From: Symbiodinium natans
Lineage: Eukaryota > Sar > Dinophyceae > Suessiales > Symbiodiniaceae
NCBI GenBank assembly: GCA_905221605.1
Contig: CAJNDS010000313.1
Span: 416,478 to 480,477 of the forward strand
Reading direction: 5' to 3'
Length of the DNA stretch: 64,000 nucleotides
The notes below the pieces were generated by a model. That model saw only the letters and a program-made list of their open reading frames with translations, searched no databases and was not told the DNA's origin. The position numbers were made by a program, and so were the translations under genes. Numbering within the stretch: the first letter of the stretch is position 1; the number at the start of each line of letters is the position of its first letter. Shown here piece after piece: positions 44,221-53,541 of this stretch.

Positions 44221-44345
44221 CGCTTCCCTATAAGTCTATACGGGCACTTCAAGGGGGACATCTTTTTGTGGGAGTTGTTGTCTGCAGGGTTTGTCTGCTG
44301 ACTAGCTCAGCTCGACGTGGGGTTATTGACAGTTTTAGGGTTTAG
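44217..44345 (+). CDS. candidate exon, unrecognised (42 codons)
   Basis: SLPYKSIRALQGGHLFVGVV then VCRVCLLTSSARRGVIDSF, TAG in the next array. Contains 'ttgtctgcag'. Confidence 0.38.
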   Translation, partial: SSLPYKSIRALQGGHLFVGVVVCRVCLLTSSARRGVIDSFRV

Positions 44346-44439
44346 GGTTTAGGGTTTCTCTATTCTCTACCACCCTAAACCCTCAACCCCAAGGCCTAAT
44401 CTCGGAACTTTCGGGGTTTCGAAGCTTTGGGGTAAGTGT

Positions 44440-44460
44440 GCGTGTGTGTGTGTGTGTGTC
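44440..44460. repeat. TG microsatellite
   Basis: (TG)9-10. Confidence 0.93.
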
Positions 44461-44647
44461 CTAAAAGACATACTGCTTGCTGGTTTTGGGGTTTGACTCG
44501 TAACCCCTGCTCGCCAAACTCCGAAACACGTCTCAGGGACCCGAAATCCTAAACCCTAAACCCTAAATCTTCCCTAAATCCTAGCCCTGAACCCTAACCC
44601 CGGAAAGGTTAAGCCCCAGAGGTTTGGGGTTTAACTTGTAACATTTC

Positions 44648-44735
44648 CCTAAACCCTAAACCCTAAACCCCAAACCCTAAACCCCAAACCCTAAACCCTA
44701 AACCCTAAACCGTAAACCGTAAACCGTAAAACTCT
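44648..44735 (-). repeat. CCCTAAA array with CCGTAAA units
   Basis: Three to four CCGTAAA at the right. Confidence 0.96.
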
Positions 44736-44784
44736 AAAGGATGTGTCAGGGTTTGAGGGTTTTGGGAGCACGGGGCCGCTTCAG

Positions 44785-44829
44785 GAGCACATGACCCGGG
44801 CCGCCAGTCAACCCAGGCTGTCAAGGCAG
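44785..44829 (+). CDS. candidate exon
   Basis: After 'ggccgcttcag': EHMTRAASQPRLSRQ. Confidence 0.33.
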
Positions 44830-44944
44830 GGTTTAGGGTTTAGGGTTTAGGGTTTAGGGTTTAGGGTTTAGGGTTTAGGGTTTAGGGTTTAGGGTTTAGG
44901 GTTTAGGGTTTAGGGTTTAGGGTTTAGGGTTTAGGGTTTAGGGC
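44830..44944 (+). repeat. TTTAGGG array
   Basis: About 16 perfect units. Confidence 0.98.
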
Positions 44945-45065
44945 TCGGGGAGGTCTAGGAGTTAGTGGTTTGGTGTTTGTTGCCGCGCCACCAAACAGGG
45001 TGCCCATAGTGATACCTCAAGTAGCAGACTAGATTTTTGGCGCGCCCCACGTGTGGGTGAGGTGG

Positions 45066-45178
45066 GACCCTAAACCCTAAAACCTAAACCCTGAACCCTA
45101 AACTCTAAACCCTAAACCCTAAACCCTAAACTAAACCCTAAACCCTAAACCCTAAACCCTAAACCCTAAACCCTAAAG
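45066..45178 (-). repeat. CCCTAAA array
   Basis: About 15 units. Confidence 0.98.
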
Positions 45179-45278
45179 TATCTCTATGATGAGAGTTCTG
45201 GATATCGAGCGTGATGTCTTCATGCGCTTCCGGGAGGAGGCGAACGTCCGAAAGCATGAACGGTTTCAGGGTTTTTAG
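45178..45278 (+). CDS. candidate exon, unrecognised (about 32 codons)
   Basis: MMRVLDIERDVFMRFREEAN then VRKHERFQ. Charged helical composition; closes TAG at 45276. Confidence 0.47.
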
Positions 45279-45342
45279 GGCTTATTGGATGGGGTTGGCA
45301 GGTGTTTATTGGGGGGTTTTAAGTTTTATCTAAGAGTAGTTT

Positions 45343-45480
45343 CATGGGCCCTGAATGTGGTCCCTTACCCTCTTCAAAGGGTTCTGACGTAAGGGCCCTT
45401 ACTCTGTATGGGTACATAAGGGGTATATGTGTTAGAAAAGGGGTACCTTTTTCAGGGCCCATACTAAGGGAACCCCATAG
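45343..45480. mobile_element. MITE-like element, family F
   Basis: CATGGGCCCTGAATGTGGTC at the left and TTTCAGGGCCCATACTAAGG at the right. Orientation is opposite to the 11670-11792 copy. Confidence 0.7.
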
Positions 45481-45532
45481 GTATCCACTTAAACTGTCTG
45501 CAGTGTTTGCGTGGTGCAGATGGACCGCAGAG

Positions 45533-45605
45533 TTAGGGTTTAGGGCTTAGGGTTTAGGGTTTAGGGTTTTGGGTTTTGGGTTTAGGGTTTAGGGTTTAGG
45601 GCAGG
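45533..45605 (+). repeat. TTTAGGG array
   Basis: About ten units. Confidence 0.96.
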
Positions 45606-45744
45606 GTTTACCCAATAAGTGTTCTAGCCGTAGCAGCTATGCTACTCATAACCCCTGTTATAGCAATCCATGAACCTCCATGTAGCCCCTAAACCCTAAA
45701 CCCCGAACCCTAAACCTTCAACCCTAGACCGCAATCACCCTCAG

Positions 45745-45784
45745 CTCTGAAACCGGAAGGGGCGGCGGAGATGCAGCCGATGCA
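45745..45784 (+). CDS. candidate micro-exon with AG and GT borders
   Basis: 'atcaccctcag' then LKPEGAAEMQPMQ and 'CAG|gtgccg', 40 nt. Confidence 0.4.
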
Positions 45785-45839
45785 GGTGCCGGGGTCATGA
45801 ACCGGGGTGGGGATTATGGTTTAGGGTTTAGGGTTTATA

Positions 45840-46230
45840 GGGGCCTGAATAATTTGAAAAGGGTTTGAGGGGGGGTATTGTAGTATACTTACAAAAGGGA
45901 CCAATTTTTTTCCGAACCCTATATTAAGTGGGGTCGCAGGGCTCTTGTTTCAATCCATGTTCGTGGGGCTCTTCAAGAATGGTTTTGGTTTAGAGCTGAA
46001 ATTAGGGTTTAGGTTTAGGGGTCTAGGGTTTGTAGGGATTAGTTGAGGGTTTGGGGTGTAGGGTTTAAGGTCTAGGGTTAGGGATGAGGTGGTCAGGTTA
46101 GCACAGGGATCCCGCAGATTGACTTGGAGGTTCATGGCTAGTTCTAGCTGGGCTTCCTTAGGTTGTAGGGATTTTGGGTTTAGGGTTTAGGGATCTTGGT
46201 TTGGGATCTAGGGTGTTACTTGGAGCATAA
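45840..46230. other. spacer with family C arm and degenerate TTTAGGG units
   Basis: A family C left arm ACTTGGAGGTTCATGGCTAG starts near 46123; TTTAGGG-like units lie at 46000-46090. No gene. Confidence 0.55.
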
Positions 46231-46419
46231 TTTGTATAGGAGTATAGATCCATGTGATAGAGCCTGACCAATACCGAAAGGCTGGGACTAGCATCCAGAG
46301 TAAGCCCTTACTGGATTTGGGGGGTTAGGCTGGCGTAGAGGTCCTGTTACGCAAACCGCTCTGGGAAGGATGCAGGGTGCGAGCTTGTTTTTCTGATAGT
46401 GGTTGTGTTTCTGCGGTAG

Positions 46420-46482
46420 ACGGGTGAGCACGTCTCCATACTACTGTGTGCTGATGACCCAGGCCACGCCTCTTCACCTTAA
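46420..46482 (+). CDS. candidate exon
   Basis: TGEHVSILLCADDPGHASSP then TAA. Confidence 0.33.
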   Translation, partial: TGEHVSILLCADDPGHASSP

Positions 46483-46631
46483 ACCCTTGAAACTCTTAAG
46501 ACTCTAAAACCCTTGAAACCCTTAAACCCTAAAGCCTCAAACCCTGAACCGAAGCCCTCAAGCCTTCAATCTCTCAGCCTAGCCCTAAGCCCTCAGCTCC
46601 TTGAGGGTTTGGAATGCGCGCTCGAAGCCAC

Positions 46632-46732
46632 TCTAACCCTAAACCCTAAACCCTAAACCCGGAACCCTAAACCCTAAACCCTAAACCCTAAACCCTAAAC
46701 CCTAGACCCTAAACCCTAAACCCTAAACCCCA
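46632..46732 (-). repeat. CCCTAAA array
   Basis: About 14 units. Confidence 0.98.
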
Positions 46733-46740
46733 CTCACCAG

Positions 46741-46825
46741 GCTGCCTGCCGCTGCCTTACCTTGTGGCCCGGGTCCGTGCGAAGGAGGTCAGGGAAGACA
46801 ACCCGCAACCCGAAGCCCCAAAAGC
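46741..46825 (+). CDS. candidate exon, unrecognised
   Basis: After 'cccactcaccag': CLPLPYLVARVRAKEVREDN then PQPEAPKA. Note a minus-strand GTAAGG donor-like site here as a rival reading. Confidence 0.4.
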
Positions 46826-46885
46826 TGGTTTAGGGTTTAGGGTTTAGGGTTTAGGGTTTTGGTTTAGGGTCTAGGGTTTAGGAAT
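46826..46885 (+). repeat. TTTAGGG array
   Basis: Seven units. Confidence 0.96.
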
Positions 46886-46889
46886 TTAG

Positions 46890-47018
46890 GGGCCCGAAGA
46901 CCCAAAGAATCGGCGCGGCACAGGGTTTGCTGCGTTGAGGGCTCGGCGACCCCAAAACAGGCATGGGAGGTTGGGAGGTTTACCGACCCTTGAGGGCTTG
47001 AGGATTCTCAGGGCTTAG
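46890..47018 (+). CDS. candidate exon, unrecognised (42 codons)
   Basis: GPEDPKNRRGTGFAALRARR then PQNRHGRLGGLPTLEGLRIL, TAG. Arg-rich. Confidence 0.38.
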   Translation, partial: GPEDPKNRRGTGFAALRARRPQNRHGRLGGLPTLEGLRILRA

Positions 47019-47124
47019 GGGTTTCGGGGTGAGGGACCTAGTTCTTACTTAGGGCACCAGGGTTTTGGGGTGGAAATCTACCCTTATTTTACCCTAACAA
47101 CCTAAAGTTCCTCAGGGAGAACAG

Positions 47125-47180
47125 CCGAAGGCTTAGGGCTGAGCCCGCAAGAGTTCCAGGAGAGCCGCCCGGTGTTTTAA
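47125..47180 (+). CDS. weak candidate exon
   Basis: After 'gagaacag': AEGLGLSPQEFQESRPVF. Confidence 0.28.
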
Positions 47181-47217
47181 GAGAAGGTTTCCTTCAATCA
47201 TCCTTCGGGCCCTAAAC

Positions 47218-47302
47218 CTTGGGATGTGCCCCCCTTATACTAACAGTGCTTTCAGAGGGACTCTAGAAGGACTGTTATAATAAAAGGGGGAAGATCTTAA
47301 CC
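47218..47302. mobile_element. MITE-like element, family A, first of a tandem pair
   Basis: TTGGGATGTGCCCCCCTTAT ... AAAAGGGGGAAGATCTTA, with TACTAACAGT inside. Confidence 0.8.
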
Positions 47303-47307
47303 TAAAC

Positions 47308-47510
47308 CTTGGGCTGTGTCCCCCCTTATACTACTTGGTAGCCCAGTGGTACCCTTTACCCCTTCCTTTTTTGGGTCATGGGCTCCCTTAAAAAATAACC
47401 ACCCCAAAAAAAAGGTGCACTTATTATAATATAGTTGCTGGGCTACCAAGACTAACAGTCCTTGATAGGGACTATAGAAGGACTGTTAAAATAAAAGGGG
47501 GAAGATCTTA
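47308..47510. mobile_element. MITE-like element, family A, disrupted by a family B element
   Basis: The tandem partner of 47218-47302. Its body is broken at ...TATACTA and resumes ACTAACAGTCC after the insert. Confidence 0.88.
47334..47450. mobile_element. MITE-like element, family B, with 4-bp target duplication
   Basis: Ends CTTGGTAGCCCAGTGGTACC and GCTGGGCTACCAAG. ACTA is duplicated at 47330-47333 and 47451-47454, exactly flanking the element. Confidence 0.92.
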
Positions 47511-47572
47511 ACCTAAGCCCTAAAACGATCCCCAGAGAGGCCCGACCCAATAGGGATTTGTTTTGGACGGGG

Positions 47573-47632
47573 AGTTAGGGTTTAGGGTTTAGGGTTTAGG
47601 GTTTAGGGTTTAGGGTTTAGGGTTTAGGGTTT
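47573..47632 (+). repeat. TTTAGGG array
   Basis: About eight units. Confidence 0.98.
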
Positions 47633-48194
47633 GTCCTGAGATGCAAGCGCAAGGCACAAAGCTGGAGATACGAGGCTGTCCACCCCAAAACCTAAGCTGA
47701 GTCTTGGTAGCAACTGTGGAAGTAGGTACCCTATGAAGTCCCTTTAAGGGTCACATAGGGGGAGCCTGCAATCCATCAACCCTGACTTACCCTAAAAAAA
47801 TGGAGGTCCCTTTCTCAAAATGGTTGCCGATGATAGTGGGCCCTCTAAGTATTTAGGTTTAGGGTTTAGGGCTTAGGACCCAGAACGCCTCCCGAATGAA
47901 AGTTTTGTTGGAGGTGAGTTTTAGGGCTTTAAGTAGCCTTAAGCCCCAAACCAAAACCCTAAACCCCAAACCCTATACCTTTAAGTTTGAAGATCTCAGC
48001 CCGCAACAACAAACTTGGACTTCTAAAGGCACACTGATGAAAGTTCCACACAGAACCTCTACCCTGAATTATTGTTGCTCCTCCTGGGGGAGGGCTTAGA
48101 AGGCATTCCTATCCTGATAGGTATATTCGTTCCCCCCCCCAAAAGGAACTACAAATGGGGTGGCGTGAGGGCCTGGCCTACAGTCTAAACTACC

Positions 48195-48245
48195 TTAACC
48201 CTAAACCCTAAACCCTAAACCCTAAACCCTAAACCCTAAACCCTT
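48195..48245 (-). repeat. CCCTAAA array
   Basis: About seven units. Confidence 0.97.
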
Positions 48246-48250
48246 AGGCC

Positions 48251-48349
48251 GACCTCCAAAGCCCCAAATATCAGGCCTACAAGTTGCTTTTGCTGGAGTC
48301 TCCAGTGCACGTGGTGAACCAGCTCAGCGTCCCAGCCGCCCGGCCAGAG
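48251..48349 (+). CDS. candidate exon, unrecognised (33 codons)
   Basis: DLQSPKYQAYKLLLLESPVH then VVNQLSVPAARPE. C-array on the left, G-array on the right; among the best coding-like islands. Confidence 0.5.
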
Positions 48350-48351
48350 AG

Positions 48352-48385
48352 GGTTTAGGGTTTAGGGTTCAGGGTTTAGGGCATT
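48352..48385 (+). repeat. TTTAGGG array
   Basis: Short. Confidence 0.93.
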
Positions 48386-48519
48386 TCGGATCTAGGGCTT
48401 TTTGGGCATAGGGGTTAAGGTGTATACAGGGTTTTGAGGGTTTTGGGTTTAGGGTTTAGGGTATGTACAGGGATAGAAGGCACGTAATTGCCAATATTTT
48501 TAAAGAAATATTTCTATAG

Positions 48520-48862
48520 ATAGTGGGTCTGAGGGGCCAATCCGGTACTGCCTCAACTGAGATGGAGACCATTGGTGAGGCTCGCCCATGCATCGACACA
48601 GATGCTATCACTGGGAACGAGCGCATCTTCGACCTCGTGGGGTGGCACCTGTCCCGGCGCTTCGAGATCTGACAAGCACTTCCCTGACACGTTTCAAGCT
48701 GTCTGCCCTTGCCGCACCATGGTGTTCGCGGGCTCTGCGTGACCAGGGTAGCCTTCGCTTTCTTCGGAAACACGCGAAGCTGCACCGTAACAAAATTCAT
48801 GGCCCAGAGTCTTTCGACGTCAGCTATAGCCCCCTTAGGAATCTTTTTTTGCATTTATATAT
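48520..48862 (+). CDS. 114-codon frame with TGA as only stop
   Basis: The first 50 codons are clean: STEMETIGEARPCIDTDAIT then GNERIFDLVGWHLSRRFEI, TGA. After a second TGA the frame continues VRGLCVTRVAFAFFGNTRSC, TVTKFMAQSLSTSAIAPLG and ends TAG. Alternatives are an exon ending at 48672, overlapping plus and minus frames, or recoding. Confidence 0.42.
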
Positions 48863-48944
48863 AGCCGAAGGGAGTATTATAAAAAAAACAAAGAACTATT
48901 TTGTGAAGGTTCTAAGGGGAGAATAGTTAGCACCAAACACCATA

Positions 48945-49047
48945 TTCTCAAAGCAGGGTGTGGAACAAACTCCAGAAGAAACCCTAGGCCCTAGACTCTA
49001 GGGTCGAGAGTTTCTTTTGGATTTTGCTCTACACCCCGCTTTGAGAA
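48945..49047. mobile_element. MITE-like palindrome, family J
   Basis: TTCTCAAAGCAGGGTGTGGA facing TCTACACCCCGCTTTGAGAA, with CCCTAGACTCTAGGG at the centre. Confidence 0.85.
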
Positions 49048-49226
49048 CAAAGTTCGACCCTAAACCCCAAACCTTAAACCAGTTCCCTGAAGCCGGGGAT
49101 CTGGAGTTTTAGGATTTTAGAGTTGGGTTTTAGGGGTCAGGGTTTAGGATTTAGGGTTTAGGGTTGAGGGTTTCGGGCTTAGGGTTCAAGCCCTCGTCCC
49201 CAATCCAACACCCCCAATCCTCTTCT

Positions 49227-49289
49227 GAGGTCCAACTGAGGCTCAGTGCCACGGACTGCTCTGGGGGTAGGGCACCCATGTCGGAATAG
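49227..49289 (+). CDS. candidate exon
   Basis: EVQLRLSATDCSGGRAPMSE then TAG. Confidence 0.33.
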   Translation, partial: EVQLRLSATDCSGGRAPMSE

Positions 49290-49309
49290 CGGCTTCAGGA
49301 TAAGTAGAA

Positions 49310-49382
49310 CCCTACATCCTAAACCCTAAAACACTAAACCCTAACCCCAAACCCTAAACCCTAAACCCTAAACCCTAAACCC
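49310..49382 (-). repeat. CCCTAAA array
   Basis: About nine units. Confidence 0.95.
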
Positions 49383-49385
49383 CAT

Positions 49386-49469
49386 GAAAGGTTCAACTGG
49401 CTCAAGGTCTTTCCGTTGGTCTTTGGTTGGTTGAAGGCTGAATGGAGCAGAGTCATAGGGTCGGTTTAG
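49386..49469 (+). CDS. candidate exon, unrecognised (27 codons)
   Basis: ERFNWLKVFPLVFGWLKAEW then SRVIGSV; aromatic-rich. Confidence 0.42.
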   Translation, partial: ERFNWLKVFPLVFGWLKAEWSRVIGSV

Positions 49470-49659
49470 GGGTTTAGGGTTTAGGCTTCAGGGTACCTAG
49501 GGAACCTTTCGGGAAGCTTAGGGAGCCTTTGGGGATTAGTGGGGACTACGAGGAATCCTACTAGGAACCTTGGGTTACATACCCTAAGCCCTCCCTGAAG
49601 GACCCTGGAACAGAGCTTCAAGATTAAGCCACCGAGTAGAGCAGGTAGAGCAGCTGGGG

Positions 49660-49712
49660 ACCCTAAACCCTAAACCCTAGTCCCTAAACCCTAAACCCTA
49701 AACCCTAAAACC
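49660..49712 (-). repeat. CCCTAAA array
   Basis: About seven units. Confidence 0.96.
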
Positions 49713-49776
49713 ATCCTCCCCCGTCCTACGCCTAAACCCTGAAACCCCCCGAAAGCCCATTTTTTTCCGCCTCTGA

Positions 49777-49836
49777 GAGCTTGAGTTCAACCTGGAGGTC
49801 TGCGCTTGTAAGCCTGGTGTGATACGTCGGGTGTGA
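49777..49836 (+). CDS. candidate exon
   Basis: ELEFNLEVCACKPGVIRRV then TGA. Confidence 0.36.
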   Translation, partial: ELEFNLEVCACKPGVIRRV

Positions 49837-50030
49837 GGGGTTTAGGAGTCTAGGGGTTTAGGGGTTTAGGGGTTTAGGGGCTTAGGGCTTTAGGGCTTTA
49901 GGGGCTTTAGGCGTTTACGCGTTTAGGGGTTTAGGGCTTTGGGGGTTAGGGGTTTAGAGGTTTAGGGGTTTAGGGGTTTAGGGGTTTAGGCGTTTAGGCG
50001 TTTAGGGCTTTGGGGGTTTCGGGCCTCAGG
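49837..50030 (+). repeat. GGGGTTTA octamer array
   Basis: About 20 units with GGGCTTTA and GGCGTTTA variants. Confidence 0.96.
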
Positions 50031-50068
50031 TTGGTGAGACGCTCATGTAAGGGGAGCTCGCTTAGCAG

Positions 50069-50092
50069 AGAACTACCCATGAACTTTCAAGT
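50069..50092. mobile_element. solitary family C arm
   Basis: AACTACCCATGAACTTTCAA, just before a CCCTAAA array. Confidence 0.5.
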
Positions 50093-50095
50093 TGC

Positions 50096-50155
50096 CCTAA
50101 ACCCTAAACCCTAAACCCTAAACCCTAAACCCTAAACCCTAAACCCTAAACCCTC
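50096..50155 (-). repeat. CCCTAAA array
   Basis: Eight units. Confidence 0.97.
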
Positions 50156-50200
50156 GGCCCTGTAAACCCCAAACCCTTAACCCAAACCGAAAGTTCGCAG

Positions 50201-50251
50201 GAGCTTCCGGACGAGGCATCCGCTGCGTATCATCCCGCGCGCAATGTTTAG
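50201..50251 (+). CDS. candidate exon
   Basis: After 'agttcgcag', phase 0: ELPDEASAAYHPARNV. Confidence 0.4.
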   Translation, partial: ELPDEASAAYHPARNV

Positions 50252-50440
50252 GGTTTAGGGTTCAGGGTTTAGGGTTTAGGATTTAGGGTTCAGGGTTTAG
50301 GGTTTAGGGTTTAGGGTTTAGGGTTTAGGGTTTAGGGTTTTAGGGTTTTAGGGTTTTAGGGTTTAGGGTTTAGGGTTTAGGGTTTAGGGTTTAGGGTTTA
50401 GGGTTTAGGGTTTCGGGTTTAGGGTTTAGGGTTTAGGGTA
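50247..50440 (+). repeat. TTTAGGG array with TTTTAGGG block
   Basis: About 26 units. Confidence 0.98.
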
Positions 50441-50585
50441 CCCGGAGCCCTACACCCAAAAATCTCGAGCGCTCATAAAAAACTGTTAAGCCCTATAGCC
50501 TTAGGGTTTAGGGTTGATAGGGTTTAGGGGTAAGCCCTAACCTGCAAAACCCTAAGCCCTACACTGTACTCTCCACTAATCCTGC

Positions 50586-50690
50586 ATGTCAGGAGGCCCC
50601 GCGAAAGGACCCAAGAAGAGACGGAGCTTGGACACCAAGCATCCAGGGTTCAGGTTTCGGAGGTTAGAGTTTAGGGTCCCTATACCCTGA
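50586..50690 (+). CDS. candidate first exon (ATG, nuclear-signal-like)
   Basis: MSGGPAKGPKKRRSLDTKHP and beyond. PKKRR resembles a basic nuclear localisation signal. Confidence 0.36.
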   Translation: MSGGPAKGPKKRRSLDTKHPGFRFRRLEFRVPIP

Positions 50691-50699
50691 ACCCCTCCT

Positions 50700-50815
50700 G
50701 AGTTTAGGGTCCCTAAACCTTAAACCCCAAACCCCAAACCCCAAACCCCAAACCCCAAACCCCAAACCCCAAACCCTAAACCCAAACCCCAACCCTCAAA
50801 CCCTGAACCCTAAAC
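50700..50815 (-). repeat. CCCCAAA array
   Basis: About nine CCCCAAA units, then mixed. Confidence 0.96.
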
Positions 50816-50824
50816 CCTAGACCC

Positions 50825-50932
50825 GCTAGATACCGCCGTTGGGCGCCGCACCGCTGCCTGCGAACCTGGACGTTCGGGACCAACTGTCTGTTCGACCCAG
50901 CAGACGGAGAGGTGCAACGTGCGGCGGTTTAG
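50825..50932 (+). CDS. candidate exon, unrecognised (35 codons)
   Basis: ARYRRWAPHRCLRTWTFGTN then CLFDPADGEVQRAAV. Other plus frames are also partly open. Confidence 0.38.
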   Translation, partial: ARYRRWAPHRCLRTWTFGTNCLFDPADGEVQRAAV

Positions 50933-51267
50933 GGTTGTTTGGTTTTTTTTTTTAAGGGTTTTCTAGGGTTTCAGGGGTTTTGGGTCTTTAGGGATTTAGG
51001 GTAGTAGGGTTTTACATTATTTTCGGGATGTAGGGTTTAGGGTTTGAGAAATTAAGGGTATTAGGGATCTAGGGGTTTCAGGGTTTTAGGGTTTTAGGGT
51101 ATTAGACTTGCAGAGTTTCGGGTTCGTTGTTTAGGTCTTTGGAGTTTAGGGCTTGGGCTTGGGGATTAGGCTTTAAACATGCGTGAGGGGCCGGCATCTT
51201 TGTTTGATACTCTCCCCTAGTCCTGACATCTAAGATCTAGAACCCTGGGAATCACAAAATTGGGGAA

Positions 51268-51462
51268 TTGTTGACTGGTGTGCCTTGTGTCGTACTGGTT
51301 CTAGGTCGGAATGAAGGAGTTAAATTAGGTACCCTCCAAATTCCCTCTAAGGAACTAAGGACAAGTACGATGAAGGGTTCAGGCTGGCGGGGGTTTGGGA
51401 GGCTGGTTTTCTACAGGAAACCACGTTGCTCCCCTTGTTTCCCGTGCTGGGTTCTGCTTTAG
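51268..51462 (+). CDS. weak open frame
   Basis: GVPCVVLVLGRNEGVKLGTL and following; no splice-site or motif support. Confidence 0.2.
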   Translation: MLTGVPCVVLVLGRNEGVKLGTLQIPSKELRTSTMKGSGWRGFGRLVFYRKPRCSPCFPCWVLL

Positions 51463-51717
51463 GGTTTAGGGTGTCTACGTTGCGTTGTGGGGGGGGGGGG
51501 GTGTCGTGCCTTGGACCCTACACCCTCCAACATCAGCCCTTAACCCTTAACCCTAAATGCTAAACCCTAAACCCTACAGTAAACCTTAAACCCTAAACCC
51601 TAAACCCTGAAGAATACGAATTTCAACACTAGCAATAGACATAGGAAGAGGTCTTTGCGCCGTGGTTGGGATTCTTGTTACGCGCGCCCTTATCAGTATA
51701 ATTACCACCATTCGCAT

Positions 51718-51805
51718 CCCTAAACCCGGAACCCGGAACCCTAAACCCTAAACCCTAAACCCTAAACCCTAAACCCTAAACCCTAAACCCTAAACCCTAA
51801 ACCCA
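51718..51805 (-). repeat. CCCTAAA array
   Basis: About 12 units. Confidence 0.98.
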
Positions 51806-51809
51806 CCAG

Positions 51810-51884
51810 GCGCGCCCTGGAGTCGCAACTTCAAGTTGGAGCAGCTTCTCCTGGGGCCCCCGGCCGCGCGCCTGCAAGCTGCTT
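51810..51884 (+). CDS. candidate exon
   Basis: After 'aacccaccag': RALESQLQVGAASPGAPGRA then PASCL. Confidence 0.4.
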
Positions 51885-52030
51885 AGGGTTTGGGGTTCAG
51901 GGTTCAGGGTTTAGGGTTCAGGGTGTAGGGTTTAGGGTTTGGGGTTTAGGGTTTTGGATTTGGGGTTTTGGATTTGGGTGCAGGGTTTCGGGTTGAGGGT
52001 TTGGTTTTTCAGGCTGAGGGTTTAGGGCTT
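51885..52030 (+). repeat. degenerate TTTAGGG array
   Basis: Mixed TTCAGGG/TTTGGGG. Confidence 0.92.
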
Positions 52031-52224
52031 AGGCTTGGGATTTAATTGGGACTTAGGCAGTTTTGAGGCTTTAGGGGGGGTCTTGGACCGGAGGGGTTTT
52101 CGGGGTTTAAGGGACGAGGCTCTTGGGTTTCAGACTAGGGCTTGAGATTTTGAGGCGTGTGATAGTTTCCCGAAGTTCGAGCCACTTTCTGGGGAGCTGT
52201 GTCATGGGCCCTCTTAGTTAGGAA

Positions 52225-52388
52225 CCCGAACCCTAAACCCTAAACCCTAAACCCTAACCCCTACACCCTGCACCCTAAACCCTAAAACCTAAAGCCTAAA
52301 CCCTAAACCCTAAACCCTAAACCCTAAACCCTAAACCCTAAACCCTAAACCCTAAACCCTAAACCCCAAATCCTAAACCCTAAACCCA
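52225..52388 (-). repeat. CCCTAAA array
   Basis: About 20 units. Confidence 0.98.
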
Positions 52389-52499
52389 ATGCAAAGTAGT
52401 ATCATGCTATATAGATAAAGGAGAACCCCCCTCTGCCACCACTTCCCCCCTCCCCTGGAAGCTGCGGGTTGAGAGGGATTCCAGGTCTGTGGCCGTTGC

Positions 52500-52730
52500 T
52501 AGGGTTTAGGGTTTAGGGTTTAGGGTTTAGGGTTGAGGGTTTAGGGTTTAGGGTTTAGGGTTTCAGGGTTTCAGGGTTTAAGGGTTTAGGGTTGAGGTTT
52601 AGGGTTTAGGGTTTCAGGGTTTAAGGGTTTAGGGTTTCAGGGTTTGAGGGTTTTAGGGTTTAGGGTTTCAGGGTTTAAGGGTTTTAGGGTTTAGGGTTGA
52701 GGGTTTAGGGTTTAGGGTTTAGGGGCTCTT
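52500..52730 (+). repeat. TTTAGGG array with TTTCAGGG/TTTAAGGG units
   Basis: A higher-order alternation of three variants. Confidence 0.96.
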
Positions 52731-52919
52731 GGGGTTTTCAGGAGGCTCAGGGCTTCAGGGTTTGGGGTCCTAAACCCGACACCCTAAACCCTAAACCCTG
52801 GATTTTTGGGTTTGGGGGTCATTACGACTTTCGGGGTCTAAGACCTTGTGGGTTTCAGCGTTTTTTGGGACTGAGGGCGTGTTGGGGGCAGGGTGTTTAG
52901 GGTTTAGGGCGGAGGGCCC

Positions 52920-53080
52920 CGGCATTATCCCTCCCCCCCTCCCCCCCCCGGCACAAAAAAACAAGCAAAACAACAGACGCAATGAATGAACACAAACAAT
53001 AGCTGTCGAATTTCTACGGGCCCTACTCCAACTATATCCAAAATTGACCGACAACAAAAAGTTGATTTCTGCAGGGCCCA
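52920..53080. other. unique island, strand uncertain
   Basis: A 96-codon minus frame spans 52791-53081 but includes telomere-derived sequence. 'tgatttctgcag' at 53063-53074 is a plus-strand acceptor-like site. C-rich tract at 52932-52949. Confidence 0.4.
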
Positions 53081-53211
53081 CACCCTGAAACCCTCAACCC
53101 TCAACCCCAAACCCGAAGCCCTAAACCCTAAGGCCCTAAGCCCTAAGCCCTAAACCCTAAACCCTAAACCCTAAGGGTTAGAATTTCAACCCGAAGCCCA
53201 CTCACCCCAGT
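53076..53211 (+). CDS. candidate segment split by an array between 12-bp repeats
   Basis: AACCCGAAGCCC at 53110-53121 and 53188-53199. Joining across them keeps one frame: AHTLKPSTLNPKPEAHSPQ then TAA. Much of the left part is itself telomere-like, so support is modest. Confidence 0.3.
53122..53187 (-). repeat. CCCTAAA/CCCTAAG insert between direct repeats
   Basis: About eight units plus a short unique tail. Confidence 0.93.
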
Positions 53212-53259
53212 AAACCTCAATCCCTGAACCCGATACCTTCCTCTTCGGGTAGTTGGTCC

Positions 53260-53325
53260 CTGAACCCTAAACCCTAAACCCTAAACCCTAAACCCTAAAC
53301 CCTAAACCCTAAACCCTCAACCCTA
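53260..53325 (-). repeat. CCCTAAA array
   Basis: About nine units. Confidence 0.97.
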
Positions 53326-53465
53326 ATTGTGGGCACCCCATACTTCAGGACCCTTGAACGAAGGCAAGGGGCCACATGAAGAACCCTAAACCCCAAACCC
53401 TAAACCCTAAACGCTACGCCCTCCCCTTGAGACTTCCGTTGGCGCTGTCAGGATGGGGCTTTCAG

Positions 53466-53541
53466 GAGCCATAACCCGGTCGAGGGCAAGCCGGGCGCAG
53501 GGACCGCGGGCGAGGCGGTCAGTCAAGGAAAGGGTCCGACT
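53466..53541 (+). CDS. candidate exon
   Basis: After 'gggctttcag': HNPVEGKPGAGTAGEAVSQG then KGPT; other frames are also open. Confidence 0.35.

Noticed and set aside
48456-48854. Minus-strand 132-codon frame
   Set aside because: The overlapping plus frame (48520-48672) is cleaner; the minus frame is likely its shadow, though not excluded.
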